From Lepturacanthus savala (lineage: Eukaryota > Chordata > Actinopteri > Scombriformes > Trichiuridae): a DNA stretch of 64,000 nucleotides. The notes beneath the pieces are model-generated. The model had not been told where the DNA came from, searched no databases, and worked only from the letters and a program-made list of their open reading frames with translations. A program made the translations under genes and the position numbers. Shown in pieces: positions 12,376 through 24,109 of this stretch (position 1 is the first letter of the stretch; each line of letters begins with the position of its first letter). The stretch is from the NCBI GenBank assembly GCA_030544235.1, contig CM060464.1, positions 22,559,152 through 22,623,151 of the forward strand, given 5' to 3'.

Positions 12376-12770
12376 GGTGTAAGAATTTTTATCAGTCTCC
12401 TTACGAAATAGAGTGGTGGATAGGGTCCCGTTCTGTTTTATGACACACATGTCTAAAAAATTAACTCTTTCTTAACTATAGTCCATAGTAAATGTTAAAT
12501 TATCAAATATTAAAACTATTGACAGGGAAAAGAAGCCATTCAAATCACAAAAATTATCTCCATACAAACAAAAAATGTCATCAGTGTAACTGTACCATGT
12601 TAAAATGTTAGAAGTGTTTTGTCATAATTAAAAACAAAGTTTCTTTAAAAAAAAACTCACATAGAGGTTGGCATAGGTGGGTACAGAAATAAAACAAGCC
12701 AGATCCAGGATAAATTGATTGAAGGCAGAATAGTCTTTGGTTTGGAGAGAAAAATGAAGAGCCTCAAACC
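12376..12770 (-). pseudogene. Penelope-like reverse transcriptase relic
   Basis: Minus-strand translation of three adjacent frames gives PTYANLY (about 12690), then WYSYTDDIF (about 12570-12600), FLDMCV with FTMDYS just before it, and finally TLSTTLFRKETDKNSY (about 12380-12430). The order SYANLF, Y-x-DD, sFLD and lYRKpTD-N-y is the thumb and palm signature of Penelope-like RTs. Only this part remains. No GIY-YIG endonuclease or terminal repeat was found. The family call rests on motif order; the copy is dead. Confidence 0.6.
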
Positions 12771-14559
12771 ATCATGTGCTATATTAGTATAAGTACTGGC
12801 CAAAATTAACCAGAAATTATGTTGAACAATAGAACTGTTGTGAAATCATGTAAATCATGTGTTTTATGATTTTTTAAACTGTAAATAGTAAATGAACAGC
12901 ATTTTATAGTGCCCTTCTAGTTTTTAGTCCTACTCTTCCAACACTCCAAACTGGGAACAATTTGGGATTCAGTATCTTCCATGGACACACACCACCAATG
13001 CATTATAAGATTATCACAAAAAGAATGTTAACAAATGCTGCTAAAACCGTGTTTTCTGAATGATTATACAATACTAATTAGTACATATAGACACAATGTA
13101 CATGGTTTTGATGGCTTTGAAGTAATGAAGTTTAGGGCTGTTACACAAAGTAATAGTGAAAAATGCTGCAATGAACATTTTGTGTCTTTTGGAGTGTGGC
13201 CTTGTAATGAAGTAAGGGGTAATGACCAACAGGGTGTCCAAAATCAGAAATAAATAGATAACAATAATAGACATGATGGAGATCCATCCGTGGTGTCCAT
13301 AAAAATAAGTTCATTAGCTAACCCTGAGACATTTACAATGATATGGATGTGTGAAATGTACATGCATTATTAGCGAACAGAGAGAATAAAAAAAAAAAGA
13401 AAAGAAAAAAAAGAAAATCCCATTTACTGCATCATTATATAGTTCCTGGTCCATTTATTGCTTCATCAAGTAGCCTCTGGTGCATATATTCATCACTGTC
13501 CATGTCAACTGATTTTCATAATTACAGTACATTGATGAAAGAAGACATTTCATTGGTGGTGAACACGTAAACATTGAGTCAGTTAGAGTACAGCATGTAC
13601 TGTAACTCTTTGACTAGGAGTCATAAGCTTCAGATCAGCTGCACAGATGAGTGCAACACCATCTTGCACACATTTCTATTGCATCCTTCCTGACTGCCAG
13701 AGGGAGTGCATTAAGGTCACTTGTGACACCACATGACCCCAGATGGTCTGTATCTTCAGGTGGCATGAGCAGACGCTTCTTTTCATCTTCTCAACGTGAA
13801 GTGTACTGTAAGGAAGCCATGTTGTAGCAAGGAGCTTAGTCTGGGAGGAGTTGTGAATGCTTTCACTCCCCAACAGGCTCTGGCTGAAGTGGTGGACATC
13901 CATCTTCAGAACGAGGTTGGTCCGTCTGTAATCTTGTTTGCAGCTACAGCTCTGTTGGCAGTAAAAGCTGATTTCAGTTAGCTATTAATTGTAGCTAATC
14001 TGACATCAAGAGTGGCCTTTACTTTGTTGCGGCAGTGTTCACTCAGACTGCTCTGTAATATCATGTGTCCTGCAGCCTGTGCCGTTCATTTTCTTTCCTT
14101 TTGTTTCAAAAGCTGGCCAACAACATCCTTCACAGGTGACTGCAATACTCTCGCTCCCCACTCCTGTGTGCTTGCTTGTGACTGGACCCATCCCATGGCT
14201 GTCAACAACCTTCCTCCAACAACCAGATTGCACTCGCTCCACATTTCTGGTCTGTTGTTGCAGTCTTCTTTTTCTTGTCCTTTTTCAGTGGCAGTAAGAG
14301 AGCATCTGGCCCCTCTCACTACTCTCAACAACCTTATCCAGATAGCCATAGTTCCCCTACAGCTGGACATTCCACAGGTCCACTCAGAGCCTTCTTCAGG
14401 TGCTACCCTGCACCTACTGTGTTCGCTGTTCCTCCTTCTCAGGAATCACTGAAGAAATTATACATGTACTGAAGGGGCTACAGTGCACTAGGACCCCTAG
14501 TGCTGAGGCCTTAGGGACAGTCATCGATGGCAGCTTGATTACTGGGCTGCCCATTACCC
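12771..14559. other. No gene recognised
   Basis: Contains an A-rich tract near 13390. The segment 13680-14560 may include the 5' untranslated part of the LINE that follows, but I could not place a boundary. The overlapping open frames at 14012-14472 on both strands show no family resemblance. Confidence 0.4.
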
Positions 14560-16455
14560 TGGGTAATTTTCACCATTCACCACTCTGAGCTGAGGTTTAA
14601 TCACATCCTATGAAAGCTTTATTCTTATCCAACTTGGAACGCACTACAGCCATTCCAATAGAGTACCGCCCTCCTGTTCTGTATTCTGAATTGTCAGAGT
14701 TTCAATCAAATCTAGTTCTTAGGACAGATAAAATAATCATTGCAGGTGATGTTAATATTTGCATTGACATGGTTTTCATTAGTTCTGTGTTTCTCTCTTT
14801 ACTGGATTCAATCAGCTTCTCTCAGATGGTAGGTGTGTTCACCCATTGTTTTAACTACACCCTTGCCCATTTTTTTAATAACTTTTGAATTCCTCTTACT
14901 GAACTACTCACCACCTGACAAGAATATATTAACTAGATGTATATCTGATAGTACTATAGCTAAATGCAACAACATTTAATACATTGCTGTGTCTTGCGTC
15001 AATCGAGAACTTTTACGTTGGTGCTAACCCATCTGAAATATAAAATTTTGTTGAGAGCGCTGCTGGCTTACATCAAATGACACTCAACACCATCGTTCCT
15101 ATAAAACAAAAAAGAGGATAGTTAAACCAAAACAGCTGCTGCCTGGTATGATTTTCAAACCCATAATTAAAACAAACTTCACATAGACTTAATACAATAG
15201 AAATTTGCTGGATATGGAAAGCTAGTCTTAGAACTTACAGGAACGTCCTCTGTAATGTCAGAGCCACCAATTTCTCATCAATAATAGAAGAAAAAAATAA
15301 AAAAACCCTAAGTTCCTTTTCAGCAGTTTGGCCACTTTGACAAAGAGTCACAGCTGTATTGCTACTCTCGTTAGCAACCATTTAATGGGCTTATTTAATG
15401 ACAAAATTCTGACTATTAAAGCCAGAATCTCTTGCCACCAACTGGCAAGTATTTAGCACCAAACACAGGAACCTTTGAAACAAATTAATATCCTCTAATC
15501 AACATTTCTTTTTTCTATTCAATCTTCTGTTTCTCTCTAAAATCCCAGAAAGTAGTTGCCAAATAGTTGTGGGATGTCCTACACAAAGATGGTTTATGAG
15601 AATTCTAGTCAGGATTTAGGGTGCATCATAGCACAAGCACAGAGATTTCAAATAACATTCTTAATGCTTTAGACAATGGACTTATCTCCATTCTTGTAAC
15701 GTTGGACTGTGTTTGACACTATCGACAAAACAGATCTCACTACGAGATTGGAGCTTCTTATCAATATAAAAAAGGACTGCATCAAACTGGTTTATGTACT
15801 ATATTCCCGATTGTTTGTTCATATTAGCACTTTATCCTCAATCTGTAGAAACATGCACACATGGAGTTCCACAAGGTTCTGTGCTTAGACCAATACTTTC
15901 ACACTGTAACATTAGGAAACACTCCATTAATTTCCATAGTTATGCAGATGATGCCCTAACTATGTTTATCATTTAAGACAGCTGAAGCCAAGCCAACTAG
16001 AAAAACAGAAAGCATGTCTAAAGAGCATAAAGTCCTGGATAACAAGCAACTTTCTGTTACTGAACTCATACAAAATTGAAGCTATTGTACTTGGGCCTGA
16101 ACACCTCAGACAAGGACTATTAAGTGATATTGCTACTCTGGATAGCATTTCCTCAGACTTCAGTACCACAATAAGGAATCTAAAAGTTATCATTGTTTCT
16201 TCCAGACTGGATTACTCATTACTTTGTATTCACTACTGTCAGGCTGCTCAAAAAGTCTCTAAAGACTCAAGCTCCAGAATATTACTGCACATATATTAAC
16301 CAGCACTAAACAAGGGATCATATCTCACCAATATTAGCCTCTCTCCACTGGCTTCCTGTCAAATCAAGAATAAAATTCAAAATCCTCCTCCTCACCTAAA
16401 ATCTCTTAATGGTCAGGCTCCTCTCTAATATAAAGAAATCTTTGATTTTTTGGGG
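14560..16455 (+). pseudogene. L2-type LINE ORF2 relic
   Basis: A decayed plus-strand L2-clade element. Endonuclease pieces come first: IPIEYRPPVLYSE near 14653, TDKIIIAGDVNI near 14724, VFLSLLDSISFSQM near 14787. RT pieces follow. Near 15865 to 15955 the frames read GVPQGSVL and SINFHSYADDALT, where YADD is the catalytic box. Next come KSWITSNFLLLNSYK near 16027 and IVLGPEHLR near 16084, and last SLNGQAPL near 16404. Much of the central RT is missing or scrambled. Several stops and shifts make it inactive. It is the same family as the 8999-10152 insertion. Confidence 0.85.
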
Positions 16456-16690
16456 GGTACTCAAAATGTTTGAAGGAAATTTCCTTGTAGACTTTGTAAT
16501 GACACATCATCCAGATTATCATCAGTCCTAACATCAACAACAACTTTGAAATGATCGGGGCAAACCCAATGAGTCTGTAAACTCTGCACATTACCTGATA
16601 ATCTGTGCCAAACATCTGTACTGACCAAAATCCCAGACCATATTTCTCCTCTGACTGAGGCGAATCTACACTAAATTGGTCTGACAATCC
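16456..16690 (-). CDS. Unidentified membrane-spanning ORF/exon candidate
   Basis: The minus-strand open frame (positions 16406-16690, its 3' end overlapping the LINE) could begin after an acceptor-like ctgcag (boundary near 16690). It encodes a polar stretch, then MFGTDYQVMCRVYR, then a hydrophobic helix IGFAPIISKLLLMLGLMIIW with a lysine in the middle and a basic tail. The spacing F-x-T-D-x11-I-G-F-x5-K-x6-L-M matches the connecting peptide and transmembrane helix of T-cell receptor alpha constant chains as I recall them. No Ig constant domain is seen next to it. It may be coincidence or a relic; the function is unknown. Confidence 0.2.
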
Positions 16691-17040
16691 TGCAGTACCA
16701 ACATTCCTTTAGTAACTGGTGAAGTGCAGCAGGCTACAGCCATTATTTAAATGTGTCAGATACATTTAAGTAATCATTAATTTGTTCTTCTCATCAAATA
16801 TTGTACATTATACAGGCTCTTGTGCTCAAGGAGACACTTCATGTAGAGCACACAATAAAACTAGCCATTTCTGCTCATTGCTTAAAAAGCAAACATAAAT
16901 AAACACTACAGACACCACCTGCATCCAGTCAAGGTAACTACAACAGGTAATCAACTGGCACAAATCGTGGTACTGAGAGCACAAGATGGTATCCATGGCA
17001 ACAACCGTCATCCCAGCTAAGTAGGTGGCTGTGAACATGC

Positions 17041-20000
17041 ATTGCTTTGAACTAACTGCATGAACCCAATATTTTTAACGCCAGAACACAGTATCAGAGT
17101 AAGTAGTTAGACTACAAATCCGCTTGATAGAAGAAAATGGAGGCTTTCTGTGTCCCTACCTCAAGGATTGACTGGGAATCATCCAATTTACCTGATGCGT
17201 GGTGCTGCTTCAAACAACCTGCTGAGTTCATGTTCTCTGGCCCACTCTATCAAAAGTCAGATGAAGCGAATTGCAGTTTTTTCCTGCTGTGGATCTGGGA
17301 TAAAGGTCAGGATATAGGTAACGATTGGATGGTATCTGATGGATGGATTCACAACATACCACATGCCGAAAGCTACCCCCATATTTGCCAGATATAACTT
17401 TCAGGAGAAGACACATTGGAGCTGTGAGTCACTTGAGCACTTTGTAATGGAGCTCAGACTGTTTGTCATAGACTGTGACTATAAAAACAGTGATGAAATG
17501 GCCAGAGACCACATTATATTGACTACAAACTCACCCACAATAAGAAAAAGGTTGTTCAGTTAGGAGCCTGAGATAATGCTCAATAAGGCAATTGATAGAG
17601 TTCGTTTCTATGAGCTATCTCAGCTGCAGCTGAAGGTTATGCTTAGAGACAGCCATGAAGTGCACAGTATACTGCAAGACTGGCAAGCCAGGCTCTAGAA
17701 AAAGCTTTTGCAGACCAAGTGAGAAAAAGCCCAACAAAGCCTGTGGTGCATGTGGGGGACCCCACAGCAAGCAGACTGAATGCCCAGCAAACAGAAAACA
17801 GTGCTGAAAATTCAACCACTTCAAAAGAGAATATGTAGGTCAAAGTCTCATAGTCTAAGCAACACATAAAAAAGGATGTATACACTGTTAAGACAGAGGA
17901 TGAGGATTTTACAAGCACATATCTGTGACACTGTCAGAAACAGAAAGTAGGGATGAGGAAAGTGCATATAAAATGAAATTCAAATTAGATATAGGAGCAC
18001 AGAAAAGTTCAATACTTGCAAAAGATTTTGCTGCACTGATACCTGGCACATTACTAATGACTGACAGATGTAAGATGCTTGGCTATGAAGGGCATTTGCT
18101 CAAAGTGAAACTGTACCTAGTAGGCAGATACAAAACAAGAAATTCTACATCATAGAATGCAACAGCCCCCACATCCTAGGCTACAGAGCTTGTAAAGATC
18201 TGGGACTCATCAAGTTAGTATAAGCAGCCACTCACACCACTGAGTGCCATTTTTCCCTAATAGTAGAGTTAGCCAACATAGCCAAAGGTAGAGTTAGCCA
18301 ACATGGAGAACAACAATATAAACTATAAATTGACTGAGCCCACCTGGTGGATTAATGCCCTGGTAATGTGTGAGAAGCAAAAAAAAAAAAATCACACAAG
18401 CTCCAAGTATGCCTTGAAGCCCTTAATCAAGGCAATACTGAACCCATACTACCCCTTTCCCACACTTGAGGATGTGACACCCAAACTGGCAAGCTGGCAA
18501 ATACTACAATACTGCAGGGCTTAATGCTCAAATCTGTTTTTTTTTGTGTGACAAATCAGATTTTTCTGCAAGATCGTTCACATTTCCAATTAATTAAATG
18601 CGACTTGTATGTGATCTCCAGTGTGAACTTTAAACACTCCAAAAGTGCATGTTTTAGCAGATGAGCATGTCTGCATACATGACATACAGATATGTACACG
18701 TATGTACACACACACACACACACACACACACAAAACATGTATATATCTATGCAGTGAGCAAGCTCAGTGTTTACCGAAGTAAACATGGATGCTAGTGGTC
18801 ATGGTGATTTTAAAGTTGGTGTCTTATCGGAGCCAACACATGTACACCACATTTGTTTTAAGGAGGATATTATATAACAAAAGAGCAAGATTTTTTACCA
18901 TAATTATAACCTTCTTCCTACTTCCACCTACTTTGGCAAAGAAGAGTGACGATTATCACTTGTTGATGAATGAAGTGCAGTTCAGACTCTCAAAAGAAGA
19001 GATGCAGGCCGCATAGGGCAAAAAAAAAAGTCAGATTTGGGGCATTTCAGGCTGCAGTCTGAATATAGCCTCAGATGCAAGATCTTGCTACTAGGCCATC
19101 AAGCTCAGTGAGGAGTCATCGTTGCTCACAAGTTTTAACTCCATATACTGTTTTCAGTCTTCCTTTTGGCATTGCATTCGCTGAAGGATGAATTCCAGAG
19201 GGAGATAGATGAGACACACAATGGCCTTGAGGAAGTAGCCTGCATTGTAGACAACATTGTCATAATATAAAACAGGAGCACAACTGCAACCTCAGAGCAA
19301 TGCTCAGCTGGACCAGAGAAAGAAGTGAGGCTAAATTGGGATAAATATATCTGCATGTCTGAAGTAAGTTACTTTGGACATAGGCTCACAGTCAATGGCC
19401 TGAAACCAGACCCCCTCAAGAAAAAAATCAACCTGAGACATGTCTCCACCAGAGAACTGGAGACAATCCTAAGCATGGTGAATTATCCCACCAAATTCAC
19501 TCCCAAGCTGGTTAAGGAAACTGCACCATTCGGACACTTGCTTAGATCTGACACTGTTCAAATGGGACAGCACATGAAAAAGGATTTCAGTAGATGAAAG
19601 AGACAATCATGGTTGAACCGGGACCCATGCTGGCCTACTTTGATCCTAAAAAGGAAGTGAGACTTCAGGTGGATGCAAAAAAACAAAAAACAGCCAAGGT
19701 ACAACTATCATGCAGGTAAGGCAGACCTGTGGCATATACATCAAAGCTGCTCAATAACAATGAACAAAATTATTCCAAAATTGAGAAATTGCTCTCTGCA
19801 ATAATCCTGTTTGTATGGGTGTAAGTGATTTCATGAATGCAGGTCTGAGTGGCACATAACTGCAGAATCAGTCCACAAGCCACTTCACACTATAAACTAC
19901 TAGCCCTCACACCACCACATCTACAACATATGATGCTAGTCATGCAAAAACATAACCCTCATCCACAGACCCAGCAAAGAGATTCTAGTAGCCAACATTC

Positions 20001-21075
20001 TGTCAAGGACATCTATGGATGATGAGGATCATTCACTATCTGAGACTATGGAGACACACCATCATCTGTGCAACCCGGTGAGTGCAGACAGGTCAAATGA
20101 CATAAATGTAGCTACAGCTCAGGACAACTGTGCAACCGCAAGCAGGTCATCTGGTCAGGCTGGCTGGAAACAAGAAAAAAATGTCACCCAAGCATCAGTG
20201 AGTATTGGAATGCTCCTGAAATGTGAAAACAAAAACATAACAGACAAGTCCAAAACTCACATGCTACAGTGCATACACACAGGATTCTTCGGTCTGAAGA
20301 CTACAAACACAGGGCTAGAGACGTAATATTTTGGCTTGGTATGAACCGACATAGTAATGAAGTGTAACATATGCTAAACGAATAAATCAAACACCTGCAG
20401 AACATCTCCACAGCTGCTGTAATACACAAAATAAAAGCTGTGTTTGCTAGATATGGCACACCGAGGACAGTTGTTAGCAACAGGCGATGCTAAAACTAAC
20501 ACATTTCAGTGGTTTCCAGAGTTACTACCCTGGCTAACACAAAACCTCATATCAATGTAGATTGATATTCTGCCTTGGAACGTCCATTCATTTTTGTATT
20601 GGAGGCATGGTTTATGAAAGCCCAGAGCTATTTATTGGTTGCTACAAATGTCTATTAAAGCTGTATGTAGCTTATAGCCACTCATATCAAACATACCCAG
20701 TGACTTACCCAATGATGAAGACTACATTGCAGAGCAAAGTCAATTTACATGCAATGAAGGATGGATATTTCCAAGCTATGGAGTCACAGGGTTTTCAGTA
20801 TGTTGCTTCGGATCTTTGTTACTCCCGTAAAGGTCTGGCCAAAAACCACTGTCCTCAGTACAGGACTCAGAGCCCTCTCAGCCTTCATTCAACACAAGGT
20901 ATGGTCATGCCATTAGGACAAGGCAGATTGTTGACTTAGAGCTATTTAAAAAGGCCATATGAAGAATGCTGCCCAAGGAAGAAAGACATATCTGACTTTG
21001 TTGAACTCCCCTGGTATGTGATGTCACCTATTCTACATTTAGTCATTGCCATCCCATTTTTTTGTTCAAGGGAGA
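17041..21075 (+). pseudogene. Ty3/gypsy retrotransposon internal region relic
   Basis: A long but broken Ty3/gypsy element. Gag starts at 17137 (MEAFCVPTSRIDWESSNLPD) and runs to about 17563. A CCHC-like knuckle lies near 17740 (CGACGGPHSKQTEC). The protease region is at about 17975 (FKLDIGAQKSSIL, with D-I-G in place of the usual D-T-G). The RT start at 18300-18500 has LTEPTWW and YYPFPTLEDVTPKLA. The RT end and thumb at about 19150-19570 read EEVACIVDNI, then EVSYFGHRLTVNGLKPDP. RNase H text is near 19660-19800. Integrase-like remnants run from about 20560 to 20900. Stops and shifts occur throughout. No 5' LTR was recognised upstream. It is antisense to stox2, probably in its intron. Confidence 0.85.
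18517..19070. mobile_element. MITE inserted in gypsy RT
   Basis: The RT reading of the gypsy relic stops at about 18510 and resumes at about 19070 (cagatgcaagatct). The intervening segment starts gggcttaatgctcaaatctg and ends aagtcagatttggggcatttcaggctgcagtctgaatatagcc, text typical of a fish MITE of the ctgaacgtagcc type. It contains a CA repeat (about 18708-18732). The superfamily and target duplication could not be fixed. Confidence 0.5.
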
Positions 21076-21370
21076 TGTAATCTCTATCATTAAAGTTAGA
21101 GCTTTTGGTTTGAAAGGCATCTTGTAGGATGCAGCAAGGTCACAGAAAAGTAGCTTGTCTTTGTAAGAAGGAACTATGAAGGCGAATAAACCACATGACT
21201 GAAGCGATGAACTAATTGCAAGTATTATTTAAGCCAATCCATTAAAGACTAAGGATGGTTAGTTGATACATGTCTACAGTGGGGACAGACTGAAAATAAA
21301 GACTGCACACTGAGTCTGAGCTCTATTTGCGCTTGTCAACTATGTATAATCTTCGTGGACGTTGACTAAA
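21076..21370 (+). repeat. Probable gypsy 3' LTR
   Basis: It starts with tgtaatctc directly after a purine run (caagggaga) that fits a polypurine tract. It contains an aataaa signal (about 21295) and is followed by non-gypsy sequence. The right limit near 21370 is a guess because no 5' LTR is available for comparison. Confidence 0.4.
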
Positions 21371-22477
21371 CAGTGTGTGGATTTTACTTTAATTCATTTG
21401 GTGCAGTTTGATATCTGTGTGCAGATATCAGACGGATGTCTTGTCAACACAAAGAATGCGGATGAAATAATGAGCAGACTTTCAGTTTCTGCTGTCTGTC
21501 ACACTGCACAGTAAGTGACTGTGTTGTAGGCTAGTGAATTGAAGCATCTGATACACTGATATATCTGATACTGATAATCAATGTGTAGCTATATAATGTT
21601 TTTAATTTATTGAAATAGGCATATGAAGCCAAGCAATGCAGGGGTTTTACTATTCTTGCTCCTCTGTTTTGGACATGTAGGACTAAGTATAGATATGTCA
21701 CGTTTTAGTCTTTTTTTTTTCTTCTCAAACAGTATAAAAAACCTTAAAAGTCTAAAGTTTTTTTTTCTACAGGTAAATGTGTTTAATGTTAAAGACATAA
21801 GTTTCCAGTGTAAATTGAGAAGCACTTGAACCTGTATTAGTATTCATCTGGTATCTGGTACATTTATCCGATGTAAATATGTCCTCTGAAATCCACTTCT
21901 GAGTTGGAATCAGACACTTCAACACTCGCTCCAAGCCCGACATCCCTCAGCGCCAACATCCGTGGGCTCTGAGGGGCGCAGGGCCTTCTGGCACAGAGCT
22001 TGAACCCTGACCTAACTACTTGCAGTTCTAATTATATTTAAAAATGTAAATCCATTCTAATCCTGATCTGAATTTATTGTTTCATTAATTAATTGTTTTA
22101 AATAATTTAATTAATTATTTTTAAAATAATATATTAAAAAAATTAATTCTTTAGGAAGGAAACAATAGCCGTTAGTAAGGAATCAATACCCATCAATCTG
22201 ATGTAGATTAAGAATGGATTGAAATTAATGAAGTACTTTACTGCTATTATTAAGTTATTGGTCTCACATAACATACTAATTTCCAGTTAGCCCAAACATT
22301 ATATTATTGCTTTTCTAGCGAAATAATAATTAATAATTTATAGGAAAACAACCACCAAATTCATATATTCAAAGAATCAACTGCAAAACTGACAACTTCC
22401 CATTTAACATCCCATTCAAACACTGCAAAACAGTTCTTAATCTGTGCTGCTGTAATATCTGAGTATCTCTACAGTAC
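21371..22477. other. stox2 intron; AT-rich, no gene
   Basis: Very AT-rich near 22060-22150. By position it is the intron just downstream of the short-form first exon. No exon or repeat recognised. Confidence 0.5.
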
Positions 22478-22667
22478 CTTTGTGCATGTAAGCAGGTGGA
22501 CTCTGACACGTATACTTTGGAGGACAGCGGCTTCTCTTGGCGTGTTTGTGGATTCTGTAGTCCTTATCACTGCAAGAACGTTGGCTCTCTGCTGGTGGCA
22601 GCAGGCAGGCTGACAGGTCAGAGCTTGGCCAGGCCCGCATCAGTCTGCTTCTGCTCGTCTTCTTCAT
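22478..22667 (-). CDS. stox2: stox2 alternative first coding exon (short form)
   Basis: Encodes the N-terminus of a storkhead-box 2 protein: start ATG at 22665-22667, then MKKTSRSRLMRAWPSSDLSA, and further on SCSDKDYRIHKH. Mammalian STOX2 starts MKKTRSTTLRRAWPSSDF and has RSRSEKDYRLHKR, so the match covers both blocks in order. The exon ends after TAC ATG CAC AAA G at 22478 with the donor GTACTG at 22477, phase 1. A longer in-frame Met at 22748 exists, but the conserved start is at 22667. STOX2 is a nuclear winged-helix protein; the winged-helix exons are off the left edge. A promoter of its own is likely, since a CG-richer stretch with repeats lies just upstream. Confidence 0.85.
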
Positions 22668-23458
22668 CCTCACCGCACTGGCAGCACAGATAGCGAAACT
22701 ATGTACAAATTCTTGTTTACCATCCAAACTTCTGAATAGTTGGGCCAAAGGATTGACCCAAAACTACGAGTTCCCCGCTCCTCACGTAAATTCCATTCTG
22801 CAGTGTCAGTGGTATAAAAATCAACTAATGAAAATCAAACAAGCACCATGTTGTGAAATAAAGAGTTCCAATCCTGAGTTGGCCAGACGTCATCATGGTC
22901 ATGAAATACTCCACGGAATCAGTTCAGGAGAGCACACCGAGTGTTCACTCTGCATCCACACGTCTGCTTCCTGCTGCTGTCTGCTCTCCTTCTCATCCGT
23001 CAGCTAATGCTTCGGCTGTGGCACACACACACACGCACACACACACACAAACTTAGCTCTGGTTGCTAGCCGTTAGATCAGCCTGAGCTCAGTATCGGCT
23101 TTGTCTGGTCAGTGCTTAAGCAGAAGCATGAGGGTGGTGATAGCGGGGTTAGTCCTGTTTGTGTGGGTCAAAGGGGGTCGCTGAGTAGGGGCGTGTGGTA
23201 AAAAGACAAGCCCAGACCCCTGTCAAATACACAAAGGCCCATGCAGCGATGCAAGGGAAAGAGAGAAGGAGGGAGGGGGCGCTAATACAAAAGAAAGCCA
23301 AAGGAAACAGGCAGCCAGCGGAGGGAGGAGAGAGAACCACAAAATCTCCATGGGAAAAGCCGACACGCTCCTGTCTTCTACCTCTATCCATCCATGACCA
23401 TTCCTCCAGGACATGTTCACACACTGTGCCTTGAACCCTCTGGGAAAAAGTGCGTGTG

Positions 23459-23516
<58 letters not shown>

Positions 23517-23960
23517 TGTACTGAAGTTAAGCAGGGAGAAGATCAGAGCGAAAAGAGTGATCCACAAAAAACAATGGATGTGCAGAAAAGGTTAATCCAG
23601 AGCGGAATGAGCACTGTCTCTGCTTCTCCTTTGTCTTCTCTTTGGTCCGTTCGCCTCTCGCTCTCTGCTCGCTCACTCCGTCATCCCTGTGTGATTGTGG
23701 GAGAAGAGGGGGAGGGAGGGAGGGAGGAGGCAGTGGGAGGGGAGGGCACCAGTCTCCCCCCTTGTTTCCTCTGTTGTTGAAGCTGGGTGCTGCTGCCCAT
23801 TCATAGAACGCACATTGATACCCAGCAGCTGAATGCTGCTTCGTGAGAAGCCACGAGCCAGCCAATAGGCAACAAGACTCTTTAGTTAGCAGCACACTGA
23901 CCGAATGCTGCAACACACACAGCAACACAGGCAACAGGCAAAGTTCGTAGTTAGTAATGC
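22668..23960 (-). promoter_or_regulatory. Putative promoter/5'UTR of short stox2 form
   Basis: This stretch upstream of the short-form start codon is richer in G+C than its surroundings. It has an interrupted CA tract (about 23020-23049), a (GA)n run (23464-23513) and a GGGAGG-rich patch (23708-23745). A CCAAT box in the text agccaatagg lies near 23863. No TATA box was found. That it drives transcription is inference from its position; the repeats themselves are plain. Confidence 0.35.
23464..23513. repeat. (GA)n microsatellite
   Basis: About 25 uninterrupted GA units. It lies about 800 bases upstream (minus strand) of the short-form stox2 start codon. Confidence 0.95.
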
Positions 23961-24046
23961 TGTCATGGAGCTGTACTGCTGTAGCTTAATGTCAATACTA
24001 GGCACACACTGCCAGCTGCTGAAAGCCTGTGGCTCAACATGACCAA

Positions 24047-24098
24047 GACAACACAAGCAGCCTTCTTTAGGCTGCTTGTGTTGTCTAAAGAAGGCTGC
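24047..24098. repeat. Two overlapping perfect hairpins
   Basis: Positions 24047-24062 are the exact reverse complement of 24070-24085 (16 bp, loop of 7). Positions 24057-24070 are also the exact reverse complement of 24085-24098 (14 bp, loop of 14). The two hairpins share sequence and cannot both form. No transposon family is recognised. The structure fits a local template-switch event, which is inference. Confidence 0.8.
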
Positions 24099-24109
24099 AT
24101 GTAATACAC

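Noticed and set aside
14012..14472. Several long overlapping ORFs on both strands
   Set aside because: No family match, no splice context; a relatively GC-rich local stretch explains open frames.
22668..22748. In-frame Met upstream of the stox2 short-form start
   Set aside because: The conserved STOX2 start aligns to the Met at 22667, and the extra 27 codons match nothing.
23149..23934. Long ORFs on both strands in the putative promoter region
   Set aside because: They run through GA and GGGAGG repeats and have no family resemblance.
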